From Chloroflexota bacterium (lineage in GTDB: Bacteria > Chloroflexota > JAJPGV01): a stretch of 64,000 nucleotides of DNA. The stretch is taken from positions 1 through 64,000 of the forward strand of contig JAJPGV010000007.1 in NCBI GenBank assembly GCA_021325635.1, in the 5' to 3' direction. Position numbers and translations under genes: made by a program. The notes beneath the pieces are model-generated. The model had not been told where the DNA came from. It saw nothing but the letters and a program-made list of their open reading frames with translations, and did no database searches. Below, piece after piece: positions 44,526 through 52,715 of this stretch (its first letter is position 1; each line of letters begins with the position of its first letter).

Positions 44526-44597
44526 CTCGCCTTGAAGGTCGAGTGAAAGGGTCCTCCGGCGACCGAAGGCGATGCTTCACCCGACCTCCAGGGCGAG
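44526..44597 (-). other. Long structured hairpin between a hypothetical gene and lexA
   Basis: Arms 44526-44547 and 44576-44597 form a 22-bp stem. On the minus strand it has two G-U pairs and one mismatch, whereas the plus strand has A-C mismatches at the wobble positions. An inner stem (44553-44559 with 44563-44569) is also better on the minus strand. It lies about 50 nt after the stop of the 44651-45001 gene and about 90 nt upstream of the lexA promoter. There is no U-tract after it, so it may be an RNA structure or a terminator variant. Confidence 0.5.
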
Positions 44598-44650
44598 CTG
44601 CGGGGGGCAGCCAATGAGCACGGCTACGACCCGAAGGCGTGCCGGTGGGC

Positions 44651-45001
44651 CTAGATGAGCTTTGCGCCTGCCAGATCGGCGATGCCGTTATTGATGGTCG
44701 CAAGGCCATCGGGGTTCGGCTGGCTCTTGGCGGGGGCGCCACCGTCATTGGTCATGATGCTGTTGTGATACTGGATCTGTCCGGCAACCTGCGTCGCCGT
44801 TGTCTGGTCCACGGTCTGGATGAGGCCAACGGTCTCGGCGCCAATCGTTGCCGACAGCGTCTTCTGCGGCCCGCTGAATTCCGTCTTGGGAGCCTCGGGC
44901 GCACCCGAGGCGGCCTCACGAGAGGACTCGCGCACGGGCGACGAGAAGATGTCGAGCGGCGCCGAGTTGCCCGATCCCGAGGGCGGAAGCACGTGATTCA
45001 C
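44651..45001 (-). CDS. Hypothetical protein
   Basis: 116 aa from GTG with an AAGGGG ribosome binding site 7 nt upstream. The first half is Pro/Ser/Glu-rich and probably disordered (SSPVRESSREAASGAPEAPK). The second half has a helical region, TVGLIQTVDQTTATQVAGQIQYHNS, and ends with NNGIADLAGAKLI. I recognise no family. It is divergent from the PQQ-type dehydrogenase gene, 76 bp away, and upstream of the lexA region on the same strand. Confidence 0.55.
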   Translation of the reverse strand: MNHVLPPSGSGNSAPLDIFSSPVRESSREAASGAPEAPKTEFSGPQKTLSATIGAETVGLIQTVDQTTATQVAGQIQYHNSIMTNDGGAPAKSQPNPDGLATINNGIADLAGAKLI

Positions 45002-45064
45002 GGCAAACCCCTTGGACAGTTATCCGTTCTCGTGATTGTACGCGGCAGCCGTCCGCGCGTCCAG

Positions 45065-45070
45065 TAATGT
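45065..45070 (+). promoter_or_regulatory. Probable leaderless promoter, -10 TAATGT
   Basis: TAATGT ends 7 nt before the ATG at 45078; no ribosome binding site lies in the gap. It fits the leaderless pattern of other genes here. Confidence 0.4.
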
Positions 45071-45077
45071 AGACCGT

Positions 45078-46472
45078 ATGCGCTTCTTTAAGTCGTATGC
45101 GAAGCTAGCATCAAGCATCGCCATGGCGGCGGGGCTGGCGGTCACGCCGGCACAAGCGCAGGTAGCCGCGTGCCGGTTCGTGCTCGGCTTTCAGACCCTC
45201 CACTCCGCCCTGGCGAGCGTGGCCGGCGACTGCGTGGACGACCAGGCCTCCGGCGGCAATGGCGATGCCTTACAGCACACCACGAAGGGACTGCTGGTGT
45301 GGCGCAAAGCCGACAATTGGACGGCTTTCACTGACGGTTTCCGGACCTGGGTAAACGGGCCTAACGGCATCCAGCAGCGACTGAACACGCAGCGCTTTCC
45401 CTGGGAGTGGGGAGTCCAGCATTCGGCGCCGCCCCAATCTGCGCTGACACCGACGAATCCCAGCTCGAGCGTCATTGCAACGGGATTGGAGGTTCCCTGG
45501 GCGTTGAGCTTTGCTCCCGATGGGCGGGCCTTCGTGACCGAACGGGTAGGACGGATTCGTATCGTGCAATCCGGGGTCTTGCAGGCCGGCGTCTGGGCCA
45601 CGCTGCCGGTGGCCGCTCGCCCCGGCAATGAAGGCGGCTTATTGGGCCTCGCCGTGGACTCGGATTTTTCGGCCAACCACTTCCTGTACGTGTACTACAC
45701 CTATGCCGGCGGCAGCGGTCTGGCGAACCGCATCGTGCGCATGGTGGACAGCAACGGCAGCGGAACGGTGGACCGGGTGCTGCTGGACGGCATTCCCGCC
45801 GGCGGCAACCACGACGGCGGCCGCCTCGCTTTCGGCCCCGACGGCAAGCTGTACGCGACTACCGGCGAGGCCGGCGTGCCCGCGCTGGCGCAAGACCTTG
45901 GCTCGCTCGGCGGCAAGATCCTGCGTCTGGAGCGAGATGGTTCAGTGCCCGCCGACAACCCGTTCGCGGGCTCGTACGTCTACAGCCTGGGGCATCGCAA
46001 CGTCGAAGGCATTGCCTGGCATCCCGAAGGCGGGCTGTACGAGACCGAGCATGGTCCCAGCGGCGCGGCACCATTCTGCTGCAACGACGAGATCAACCTC
46101 ATCGATCCCGGAGTGAACTACGGCTGGCCGGCGGTGTACGGCAACCAGTCGGATCCGAGCTTCAGAGACGCGCTGCTGCAGAGCGGCGCGGCAACGACCT
46201 GGGCCCCAACGGGCGCCGCCTTCATCAGGCAAGGCCCGCTCGCGGGCTCGCTGCTGTTTACCGGCCTGCAGAGCCAGGCGCTGCACCGCGTGGTATTCGG
46301 CGCCGACGGCCGTACGGTCCTGTTTCAGGAGCAGCTGCTGCGACGGCAAATCGGCCGCCTGCGCGACGTCGAGCCCGCGCCCGACGGGTTGTTCTGGGTG
46401 CTCACCAGCAACCGGGACGGGCGAGGCTCGCCCAGCGGCGACGACGACCGCATTGTGCGCGTCAGCTGGTAG
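45078..46472 (+). CDS. PQQ-dependent sugar dehydrogenase-type propeller protein with N-terminal extracellular domain
   Basis: 464 aa. A signal peptide ends at about residue 27 (VTPAQAQ). Residues about 30-125 form a small Cys-containing domain with GDALQHTTKGLLVWRKADNW and TAFTDGFRTWVNGP, common in secreted proteins of Chloroflexota and actinobacteria. The rest is the soluble glucose/aldose dehydrogenase six-bladed propeller: LEVPWALSFAPDGR, RPGNEGGLLGLAVDSDF, GGNHDGGRLAFGPDGKLYATTGE and YSLGHRNVEGIAWHP. It should oxidise sugars or alcohols outside the membrane if PQQ is available; no PQQ synthesis genes are seen here. Confidence 0.9.
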   Translation: MRFFKSYAKLASSIAMAAGLAVTPAQAQVAACRFVLGFQTLHSALASVAGDCVDDQASGGNGDALQHTTKGLLVWRKADNWTAFTDGFRTWVNGPNGIQQRLNTQRFPWEWGVQHSAPPQSALTPTNPSSSVIATGLEVPWALSFAPDGRAFVTERVGRIRIVQSGVLQAGVWATLPVAARPGNEGGLLGLAVDSDFSANHFLYVYYTYAGGSGLANRIVRMVDSNGSGTVDRVLLDGIPAGGNHDGGRLAFGPDGKLYATTGEAGVPALAQDLGSLGGKILRLERDGSVPADNPFAGSYVYSLGHRNVEGIAWHPEGGLYETEHGPSGAAPFCCNDEINLIDPGVNYGWPAVYGNQSDPSFRDALLQSGAATTWAPTGAAFIRQGPLAGSLLFTGLQSQALHRVVFGADGRTVLFQEQLLRRQIGRLRDVEPAPDGLFWVLTSNRDGRGSPSGDDDRIVRVSW

Positions 46473-46484
46473 GACGAGCTCGCT

Positions 46485-47315
46485 CTAAGCGATCGTCGAG
46501 GCGCCGGGGTTCCAGCGCCAGTAGCGAGCAATGGTGCCACCGTCGACGCGCAGATCGAAGCCGGTGATCATCTCGGCGTCATCTGACGCCAGGAAGACGG
46601 CGGCGCGGGCATAGTGGCGCGGGCTCGGGCGCTTACCCAGCGGAACGCCCACGTCACCCTCGCTGAAGCCAGCACGCCGCTCGCTGGTCTGCGCCTGCTG
46701 CCAGCCGACACCCCATTCGGCGGCCCTCGCCATGCCCTCGGTGGGATCCGTGCCGGTTGGCGTGAGACTGTTGACGCGAATGCCGTATTCGGCCAGCTCC
46801 ATGGCCGCGGACCGGGTGAAGTTGAGCAAGCCGCCCTTAGCGGTGCCGTAGCCAATGTTGCCTGGATTCCCCTGGTGCCCCTCGGTGGAGATGATGGTGA
46901 TGATGCTGCCTTTGCGTCCCTGCTCGATCATGAGCTGCGCCACGTGCTTGGTGAAAAGGAAGGCTCCGGCCAGGCTGACGTCGATTTGTCGCCGGAACTC
47001 CTCGACGGACATGTTCAGCACACCCTTGCGAATCTGGACGACGGCGCCGTTCAGCAGGACGTCCACACCGCCATATTCGGCGCGCGCCCGTTGTACCGCG
47101 GCCTGCACCTGATCTTCCTTGGTGACGTCACATGTCAGGCCGATCGCCTGCCCGCCCCGGTTGCGAATGAACTCGGCGCAGCGGCCGGCGTAGTCCGGCT
47201 GAATGTCGGTGCACACAATCTTGGCCCCTTCGTCGGCCAGGCCATAAGCGATTCCAGCGTTGATGTTGGGGCTGCTGCCCGTCATCAACACGACCTTCCC
47301 GTCAAGCTTTCCCAC
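46485..47315 (-). CDS. Short-chain dehydrogenase/reductase
   Basis: 276 aa classical SDR. GKVVLMTGSSPNINAGIAYGLA is a variant of the TGxxxGxG cofactor motif. CDVTKEDQV, NGAVVQ (NNAG equivalent), IISTEG with the active Ser, and YGTAKGG with the Tyr and Lys form the catalytic set. The Asp at about 37 (CTDIQP) suggests NAD+ rather than NADP+. Substrate unknown; it is convergent with the PQQ-type dehydrogenase, 12 bp apart, and divergent from the HpaB gene. Confidence 0.92.
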   Translation of the reverse strand: MGKLDGKVVLMTGSSPNINAGIAYGLADEGAKIVCTDIQPDYAGRCAEFIRNRGGQAIGLTCDVTKEDQVQAAVQRARAEYGGVDVLLNGAVVQIRKGVLNMSVEEFRRQIDVSLAGAFLFTKHVAQLMIEQGRKGSIITIISTEGHQGNPGNIGYGTAKGGLLNFTRSAAMELAEYGIRVNSLTPTGTDPTEGMARAAEWGVGWQQAQTSERRAGFSEGDVGVPLGKRPSPRHYARAAVFLASDDAEMITGFDLRVDGGTIARYWRWNPGASTIA

Positions 47316-47363
47316 GGTCTAGATGGTACGGCCTGCGGGCAGAGGCTCGCAGGGCGCCAGCCG

Positions 47364-47369
47364 TAGAAT
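47364..47369 (+). promoter_or_regulatory. Probable leaderless promoter, -10 TAGAAT
   Basis: TAGAAT ends 8 nt before the ATG at 47378, with no ribosome binding site between. The same TAGAAT-8-ATG arrangement occurs at 51130-51146. Confidence 0.5.
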
Positions 47370-47377
47370 CTTGGGCA

Positions 47378-48802
47378 ATGGGCTTACGGACGGGATCTCA
47401 GTACCTCCAGGACCTACGGGACGGCCGCCAGGTTTGGCTCGACGGCAAGCGCGTGGAAGACGTCACCACCCATCCTCGTCTGGCGCCGTTCGCCCAGGCC
47501 ATGGCGGCGATCTTCGACCTGCAGCACGACCCGGCCAACCGCGACCTGCTGACGATGCCATCGCCTATCACAGGAGATCGCGTGAGCCTCGCCTACCACC
47601 CACCCAGGTCGGTCGACGATTTGCGCCGCCAGCGCGAAATGCTGGAGCTCCTGCAGCGCCTCCATGGAGGGGTGCTGGGGCGTTGTCCCCAATACACCAC
47701 GCTGGTACTGCTCGGGCTCTATAACCAGCGCGCTCGCATCGACCAGCTCAATCCCGAATTCGCCGGCAACGTCGCTCGTTATGTCGATTACTGTCGTGAG
47801 CACGATAGCTGTTTGACCTTCGGCTTCACCGATCCGCCACGGGATCGCCGGCTTCCCTCGACCACCACTGAGTATCTCAAGATCGTGGACCGCTCGTCTA
47901 AAGGCATTGTCATCCGCGGGCTCAAGGCCGTGGCCACCCTCGGGCCATACGCGGACGAGTACTTCGGCCTCACCGCCACTCGTCCGGACCTGGCCCCGGA
48001 TGAAGTCCTGTACTTTGGGCTGCCAGTGGCCACGGAAGGGCTGCGCATCGTCTGTCGGGAATCGTTCGCTCGAGCGAGACAAGCAGATCATCCGTTGAGC
48101 GCCGGGTACGACGAGATGGACGCGTGGGTGCTGTTCGATGACGTGTTCGTCCCCAACGAGCGCATCTTCATGATCGGCCACCCCGAGGTGAACGAGGAGA
48201 TCTTTCGGCCCTCAACCACCTCGTGGGGCCATGCCCTCGGGCTGGTGCGCATCGCCATCAAAACGGAGGTGCTGGCGGGCATCTGCTTCGCCATCACCGA
48301 CTACCTGGGCACGCGCGACCTGCCGCACACTCAGACGCTCTTAGCCGAAGTCGTGACCCACCTGGAGACCCTGAGGACCTTCGTTCGAGCCGCGGAAGAA
48401 GACCCGGTGTATTCGGAGGAAGGCCTGGCCATGCCCAATCCGCAGCAAGTCTCCTTGGGCCGCGTGCACAGCCTGAAAGAGCACGCGCGCATCCTCGAGA
48501 TCGTCCGCGAGCTGTGCGGCTCCGGGATCCTGATGTCCCCTGGCGAGCCTGACCTTCAGAGCGAGGACGTGGGCGAAGCGATGAGGCGCTACATGATCGG
48601 CGGAGACCAACGCGCCCCAGACCGATTCAAGATGATGAAGCTGGCCTGGGAATACACCAGTGAGTCCTTCGGCATGCGCCAGCTGCTGTTCGAGATGCAC
48701 AATGCCGGCAGCCTGGCCACGAATCAGGCCCGCCTGATGAAGGGTTACGACCCCAGCGCGCTGGAAGTGCTGGCCAAACAGATAGCAGGTATCGACCGAT
48801 GA
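47378..48802 (+). CDS. HpaB-family flavin-dependent aromatic hydroxylase (4-hydroxyphenylacetate 3-monooxygenase type)
   Basis: 474 aa, the usual size of the oxygenase component. RTGSQYLQDLRDGRQVWLDGKRVEDVTTHP is the family start. Also visible are TFGFTDPPRDR, IVIRGLKAVATLGPYADEYF and GYDEMDAWVLFDDVFVPNERIF, all acyl-CoA-dehydrogenase-like core segments. It hydroxylates phenols using FADH2 from a separate reductase (HpaC), which is not in the window. The Cys and His ligands of 4-hydroxybutyryl-CoA dehydratase are not evident, so that alternative is less likely. It probably has a leaderless promoter. Confidence 0.9.
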   Translation: MGLRTGSQYLQDLRDGRQVWLDGKRVEDVTTHPRLAPFAQAMAAIFDLQHDPANRDLLTMPSPITGDRVSLAYHPPRSVDDLRRQREMLELLQRLHGGVLGRCPQYTTLVLLGLYNQRARIDQLNPEFAGNVARYVDYCREHDSCLTFGFTDPPRDRRLPSTTTEYLKIVDRSSKGIVIRGLKAVATLGPYADEYFGLTATRPDLAPDEVLYFGLPVATEGLRIVCRESFARARQADHPLSAGYDEMDAWVLFDDVFVPNERIFMIGHPEVNEEIFRPSTTSWGHALGLVRIAIKTEVLAGICFAITDYLGTRDLPHTQTLLAEVVTHLETLRTFVRAAEEDPVYSEEGLAMPNPQQVSLGRVHSLKEHARILEIVRELCGSGILMSPGEPDLQSEDVGEAMRRYMIGGDQRAPDRFKMMKLAWEYTSESFGMRQLLFEMHNAGSLATNQARLMKGYDPSALEVLAKQIAGIDR

Positions 48803-48889
48803 GACGCCGGCAAACTCCCACCAGCAATTCGCCGAGCCTACAATACTCGGACTCGATGGGGAGGAAGACCTGGTTTTGAGCGCGAGGGC

Positions 48890-49690
48890 ATGAGCGTACA
48901 GCAGAGCCGCGACCGGCGGCCGTATCCGGTGGCCAGGCTGCTCGACGGGCAGCCGCGGGCGATCTCCTTCGACGCTGCGAAATGCATCGGCTGCCGCCAG
49001 TGCGTGGAGGCCTGCAAGGACTGGAACGATCTGCCGCGGGGTAACTACTTCACGATCAACAGCTCCAACTGGCTGACGATGATGCCGCCGGTGGCCGAGG
49101 GCCAAGCCCAGGTGTGGGGCAGAAAGAGCTGCATGCACTGCGAATATCCGCTGTGCGCGGCGGTGTGCCCGGTGGAAGCCATCACCAAGTACGAAGAGGG
49201 CCCGGTCGTCATCGACCAGGCAAAGTGCATCGGCTGCGAATACTGCATCCACGCCTGCCCATGGCACGTCATCGGCAAGGAGCAGGTACACGGGACGTCG
49301 ACCAAGTGCACGATGTGCAGCGACCGCATCGCCATGGGCGAGAAGCCGTTTTGCGTGCAGGCGTGCCCCGTCCAGGCGCTGGACTTCGGCCTGGGCTGGG
49401 AAATTGCCGAGCGGGCACAAGCGCGGGCTGCTGAAACCGGGGCGCAGATCTATGGCGAAAGGGAAGCCGGAGGCACCCACGTGCTCAATGTCCTCAACCG
49501 GCCTTCCATCGATCACGGCCTGCGGGCCGTTGCGGCGGTGCGCTATCCCGAGCACCACATCCCCTGGCGCAAGAAGGTGCTTGGCTTGCTCACGATGACC
49601 GCCGGGCTGGACGGCAAACGTCGCGCGGTGCTCAACGCGTTGACGAAGCCCTGGCGGCTGCGATACCGCTACTGGCATCGGCCCGGTTAG
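48890..49690 (+). CDS. Four-cluster ferredoxin-type electron-transfer subunit (DmsB/FdhB-like), orphan
   Basis: 266 aa with sixteen Cys in four clusters: 32/35/38/42, 81/84/89/93, 113/116/119/123 and 140/143/155/159. The order CIGCRQC, CMHCEYPLC, CIGCEYC and KCTMCSDR is that of the beta subunit of molybdopterin oxidoreductases such as DMSO reductase or formate dehydrogenase. No catalytic or membrane subunit adjoins it. A TACAAT box at 48839-48844 is a likely promoter, and a possible 7-codon leader ORF (48856-48879) lies between it and the ATG. It could pass electrons for the HpaB enzyme upstream, but this is a guess. Confidence 0.88.
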   Translation: MSVQQSRDRRPYPVARLLDGQPRAISFDAAKCIGCRQCVEACKDWNDLPRGNYFTINSSNWLTMMPPVAEGQAQVWGRKSCMHCEYPLCAAVCPVEAITKYEEGPVVIDQAKCIGCEYCIHACPWHVIGKEQVHGTSTKCTMCSDRIAMGEKPFCVQACPVQALDFGLGWEIAERAQARAAETGAQIYGEREAGGTHVLNVLNRPSIDHGLRAVAAVRYPEHHIPWRKKVLGLLTMTAGLDGKRRAVLNALTKPWRLRYRYWHRPG

Positions 49691-49712
49691 GGATCAGGGT
49701 CAGGGTCAGGGG
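49690..49712 (+). repeat. G-run repeats, quadruplex-type motif
   Basis: Four runs of at least three G with 3-4 nt loops (GGGATCAGGGTCAGGGTCAGGGG pattern) directly after the ferredoxin stop. It matches the G-quadruplex consensus on the plus strand. Related G-runs occur at 54170-54260. Confidence 0.6.
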
Positions 49713-49720
49713 TGAGACGG

Positions 49721-49752
49721 CGAGAGGCCCGGGCGGTTGCCCGGGCCTCTCG
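49721..49752. terminator. Bidirectional terminator hairpin
   Basis: CGAGAGGCCCGGGC (49721-49734) and GCCCGGGCCTCTCG (49739-49752) form a perfect 14-bp stem with a GGTT loop, followed by TGTTT on the plus strand. It separates the convergent ferredoxin and YVTN lipoprotein genes. Confidence 0.8.
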
Positions 49753-49767
49753 TGTTTCAAGGCAAGC

Positions 49768-51000
49768 TTACTTGTTCGGCAGCGCGAAGCTCAGCAGACC
49801 CCCCGAGGGCGAACGATCCGAGGTGTAGACGATCTTGTTGGTTTCGTCGTAGGCCACCTGGTGGGCTCCGCTCACCGTCGGCACGTTGGTAATGAACTTT
49901 CCTGCGCCGGTGTAGATACCGATAGACGGGCCGGCCGCGGTGTTCGCCGCGGAGAGGTAGCGATCGGCCTTGGCGTTGTAGATGTCGGCGTCTCCGGAGC
50001 CACCGCGGTCCTCCGTGGCCACCACCTTACCGGCCTTGAAGTCCCACAGCGCAACGTGCAGGTGCGACTTGACCGAGCAATTCAACAGCGCCTGATTCGT
50101 GCCGGGATTGATGGCGATGCCATGCGGTTGGCAGTTGTCACCCACGTCCCACTTCTTCACGAGGGCGTCCTTGGTGGGATCGAACTGCACGATCCAGTTG
50201 TCGTCCGGCGCCGTGAGATACATCATCTTGTCGACCGGGTTGTAGCGCGGCTGCTCGAGTGATTTCCCGACGTCCATGAACTGCTTGACCACCTGATTGG
50301 TCGTGCCATCGATGACGGTGACGATACCGTCGTCGCTGTTGGCCACGAACATCTTCTTGGTGTTGGGGTCGTAGTCGGTCTCGTCGGCTCGCTTCTTGCC
50401 ATTCGTGTTGATCTTGGCGATAACCGTGTCGGCCTTGGGCGAGGCCGGATCGACGTCGATGATGGCTATCGTCGCATCGCTCAGACCAGTGAAGACCTTC
50501 TTCACGTTGCCGGCCACCGTGACACCGTTGGGAGCGCTTCCGGTATCAACCGTCTTAAGGTATTTGGGCATGGCCGTGGACACGTCCCAGATGTCGATGC
50601 CCTTGACGATCTGGTCGGTGACATACAGCCGGTGCGCCTGCTGATCCACTTCCATGATGTCCGTCGTCAGGCCTTTACCCTCGATGGCAGGGAACGTCGT
50701 GCGAGTAAGCGGGGCGCGCGTAGTGTCGGCCTCGACAGCGGGCGCGAAGGTGGCCGTGGGCGCCGCCGAAGCGCTGGCGCTGGCGGACGCTGCGGGCTTC
50801 GCCGAGGCCGCGGCGGACGATGCCGCCGGCTTGGCCGAGGCGGACGCCGCAGACGACGAGGGAGCTGCGCTGGGCTTAGCGGCAGCCGAGGATGCGGGCG
50901 CGGACGCCGAGACTGGCGCGCTGGAAGGGGCTGCCTGCCCTCCACAGGCGGCCAGCAGCGCCAGTGCAGCAACCGTTGTTCCTAAGACCGAACGAGTCAT
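49768..51000 (-). CDS. YVTN beta-propeller lipoprotein
   Basis: 410 aa from an ATG with ribosome binding site AGGGAGG; the frame upstream is shadow. The signal peptide ends in LLAAC (Cys19). Residues 20-90 are an Ala/Ser/Pro/Lys-rich linker. The remainder is a YVTN-type propeller: MEVDQQAHRLYVTDQIVKGIDIWDV, NVKKVFTGLSDATIAIIDVDP, TKKMFVANSDDGIVTVIDGTTN and NPVDKMMYLTAPDDN. It is anchored outside the membrane; its ligand is unknown. It is divergent from a solute-binding protein gene. Confidence 0.88.
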   Translation of the reverse strand: MTRSVLGTTVAALALLAACGGQAAPSSAPVSASAPASSAAAKPSAAPSSSAASASAKPAASSAAASAKPAASASASASAAPTATFAPAVEADTTRAPLTRTTFPAIEGKGLTTDIMEVDQQAHRLYVTDQIVKGIDIWDVSTAMPKYLKTVDTGSAPNGVTVAGNVKKVFTGLSDATIAIIDVDPASPKADTVIAKINTNGKKRADETDYDPNTKKMFVANSDDGIVTVIDGTTNQVVKQFMDVGKSLEQPRYNPVDKMMYLTAPDDNWIVQFDPTKDALVKKWDVGDNCQPHGIAINPGTNQALLNCSVKSHLHVALWDFKAGKVVATEDRGGSGDADIYNAKADRYLSAANTAAGPSIGIYTGAGKFITNVPTVSGAHQVAYDETNKIVYTSDRSPSGGLLSFALPNK

Positions 51001-51129
51001 GCTGATTTCCTCCCTTTGGCTCCGAATTTGGATTTGGGTTGCAGGCATTATATGAACCGGCCGAGGATGCGCAACCGCGGCGTTGCAGTCGGGCCCGAAA
51101 GTGGCCGTGTACGCAATTGGAGTGAGGTC

Positions 51130-51135
51130 TAGAAT
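51130..51135 (+). promoter_or_regulatory. Probable leaderless promoter, -10 TAGAAT
   Basis: TAGAAT ends 8 nt before the ATG at 51144, without a ribosome binding site. Same arrangement as at 47364-47380. Confidence 0.5.
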
Positions 51136-51143
51136 TGCGGGCC

Positions 51144-52322
51144 ATGACGAAGAAGATGTTTGGCACCTCGGTCGGTCGGAACTTGGCGGCATCCTTTGTC
51201 GCCATCCTGTGCGTGCTGCTGGCCGCATGCGGCAGCGCTCAACCCGTGACATCGAGCCCCGCCGCGGCAAGCCCGGCAGCTGACGCGAAGCCGGCCAGCG
51301 CGACGAGCGCAGTCCAGGGATCGGCGCCAGCGAGCGTCAAGCCGGGCGCCGCCGCGTCAGCTGCGGCCAGCGCGGGCGGGTCTGCCAAGCTGGCAGCCAG
51401 CGCGGCCGGCGAAAAGGTGATCGTCGTATACAGCACTATTGCTTCGCTCTACCTGCCGCTGTGGTACGGGCAGGAGGCGGGCATCTTTGCGCGCAATGGC
51501 ATCAATGCCGAGGTGCAGCTGCTGTCCAACTCGTCCGCGGCGATGGCGGCGCTGTTATCCGGGAATGCGCAGATCTACCAGGGTGGCGGGTCCGACATCG
51601 TGAGCGCGGTCGTGGGCGGAGCGGATCTGGTAGCGCTGGCAACCATCGCTCCGGTCTACCCCTACAAGCTCGAAGTTGCTCCGGAAATCAAGACGCCGCA
51701 AGACCTGAAGGGCAAGAAGCTGGCCATCGCTAGCCAGGGCGATACCAGTGACGTGGCCACCCGCCTCACGCTACAGAAGTTTGGCCTCGAGCCGGACAAG
51801 GACGTAGCGCTCATCGCCGTGGGCGGAGTTCCGCAGCGCACCGCGGCCCTGGTGGGAGGAGCGGTGCAGGGCACGGTCGACAGCCCGCCGAGTGTGTTCG
51901 CGCTGGAAGCCCAGGGATTCCACCCGCTGTTCGACATCACCGCCCTGGGGCTGCCATCGGCCAATCAGGTGGTCACCGTTCAGCGCTCCTACCTGAGCTC
52001 ACATCGCGATCTCATTCAGCGCTACGTCGACTCGATGATCCAGTCGTTCGCCAAGCTCAAGACCGACAAGCCGCGGGGCGTCGAGCTGATGAAGCGCTAT
52101 TACAAGTCAGACGATGAATCTGCGATGTCCAGGGGCTACGACTATGCCACCCAGGAGGCCATCGCCGCCCTGCCGTACCCCAAGGTGGAGCAGTTCAAGG
52201 ATTCGATCGACATCCTGAGCAAGACCAATCCCAAGGTCGTGGGTTTCAATGTGGCTTCGATTTTGGACGATTCGTTCGTGAAGAGCGCCGCGGAGCGCCA
52301 TCTGGACACGACTCCGCAGTAA
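51144..52322 (+). CDS. ABC-transporter substrate-binding lipoprotein (NMT1/SsuA-like)
   Basis: 392 aa. Lipobox VLLAAC (Cys29), then an Ala/Ser/Pro/Lys linker to about residue 88. The binding domain has SLYLPLWYGQEAGIFARNGINAEVQ, GNAQIYQGGGSDIVSAV and KTPQDLKGKKLAIASQGDTSDVA, typical of sulfonate, nitrate and pyrimidine (NMT1/SsuA) binders. It is a paralogue of the protein at 54325-55449. No permease or ATPase gene is near, so its transporter is elsewhere. It is followed by the 71-bp tandem repeats. Confidence 0.9.
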   Translation: MTKKMFGTSVGRNLAASFVAILCVLLAACGSAQPVTSSPAAASPAADAKPASATSAVQGSAPASVKPGAAASAAASAGGSAKLAASAAGEKVIVVYSTIASLYLPLWYGQEAGIFARNGINAEVQLLSNSSAAMAALLSGNAQIYQGGGSDIVSAVVGGADLVALATIAPVYPYKLEVAPEIKTPQDLKGKKLAIASQGDTSDVATRLTLQKFGLEPDKDVALIAVGGVPQRTAALVGGAVQGTVDSPPSVFALEAQGFHPLFDITALGLPSANQVVTVQRSYLSSHRDLIQRYVDSMIQSFAKLKTDKPRGVELMKRYYKSDDESAMSRGYDYATQEAIAALPYPKVEQFKDSIDILSKTNPKVVGFNVASILDDSFVKSAAERHLDTTPQ

Positions 52323-52367
52323 CGAAGCAGGTCGGGCGATTGTCTATAAGCAGTCGCGCCTCCGGCC

Positions 52368-52696
52368 GAAGCGAACCGATCGCCGGCGGGCCGCAAGGGC
52401 CCGCGCTACTCTGCCGGCGCACATCCGGCAGCTCGGTCGGAAGCGAACGGATAACGGGCGGGCCGCGACGGCCCGCGCTACTCGCCGGCGCTCACCGGGC
52501 AGCTCGGTCGGAAGCGAACGGATCACCGGGCGGGCCGCACGGGCCCGCGCTACTCGCCGGCGCTCACCCGGCAGCTCGGCCGGAAGCGAACGGATAACGG
52601 GCGGGCCGCAAGGGCCCGCGCTACTCGCCGGCGCTCACCCGGCAGCTCGGTCGGAAGCGAACGGATCACCGGGCGGGCCGCGGGCCCGCGCTACGC
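52368..52696. repeat. Tandem array of five ~71-bp repeats, each with a hairpin
   Basis: Unit starts (GAAGCGAAC) are at 52368, 52440, 52511, 52583 and 52654, giving a period of 71-72 bp; the last copy is truncated. Each unit holds an inverted repeat around GCGGGCC-gc-GGGCCCGC, plus a CGCCGGCG segment and CCCGGCAGCTCGGTCGG. The array fills the 393-bp gap between the convergent solute-binding and UbiD genes and has no coding potential. It resembles REP-type elements. The CCGGCAGCTCGG core also appears in the hairpin at 61559-61594. Confidence 0.85.
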
Positions 52697-52715
52697 GGCG
52701 CTTGCGACCTGACCG

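Noticed and set aside
47378-48802. 4-hydroxybutyryl-CoA dehydratase instead of an HpaB hydroxylase
   Set aside because: Same superfamily, but the iron-sulfur Cys/His ligand pattern of the dehydratase is not evident.
52368-52696. CRISPR array
   Set aside because: The whole 71-bp unit is repeated in tandem. There are no unique spacers between short repeats and no cas genes nearby.
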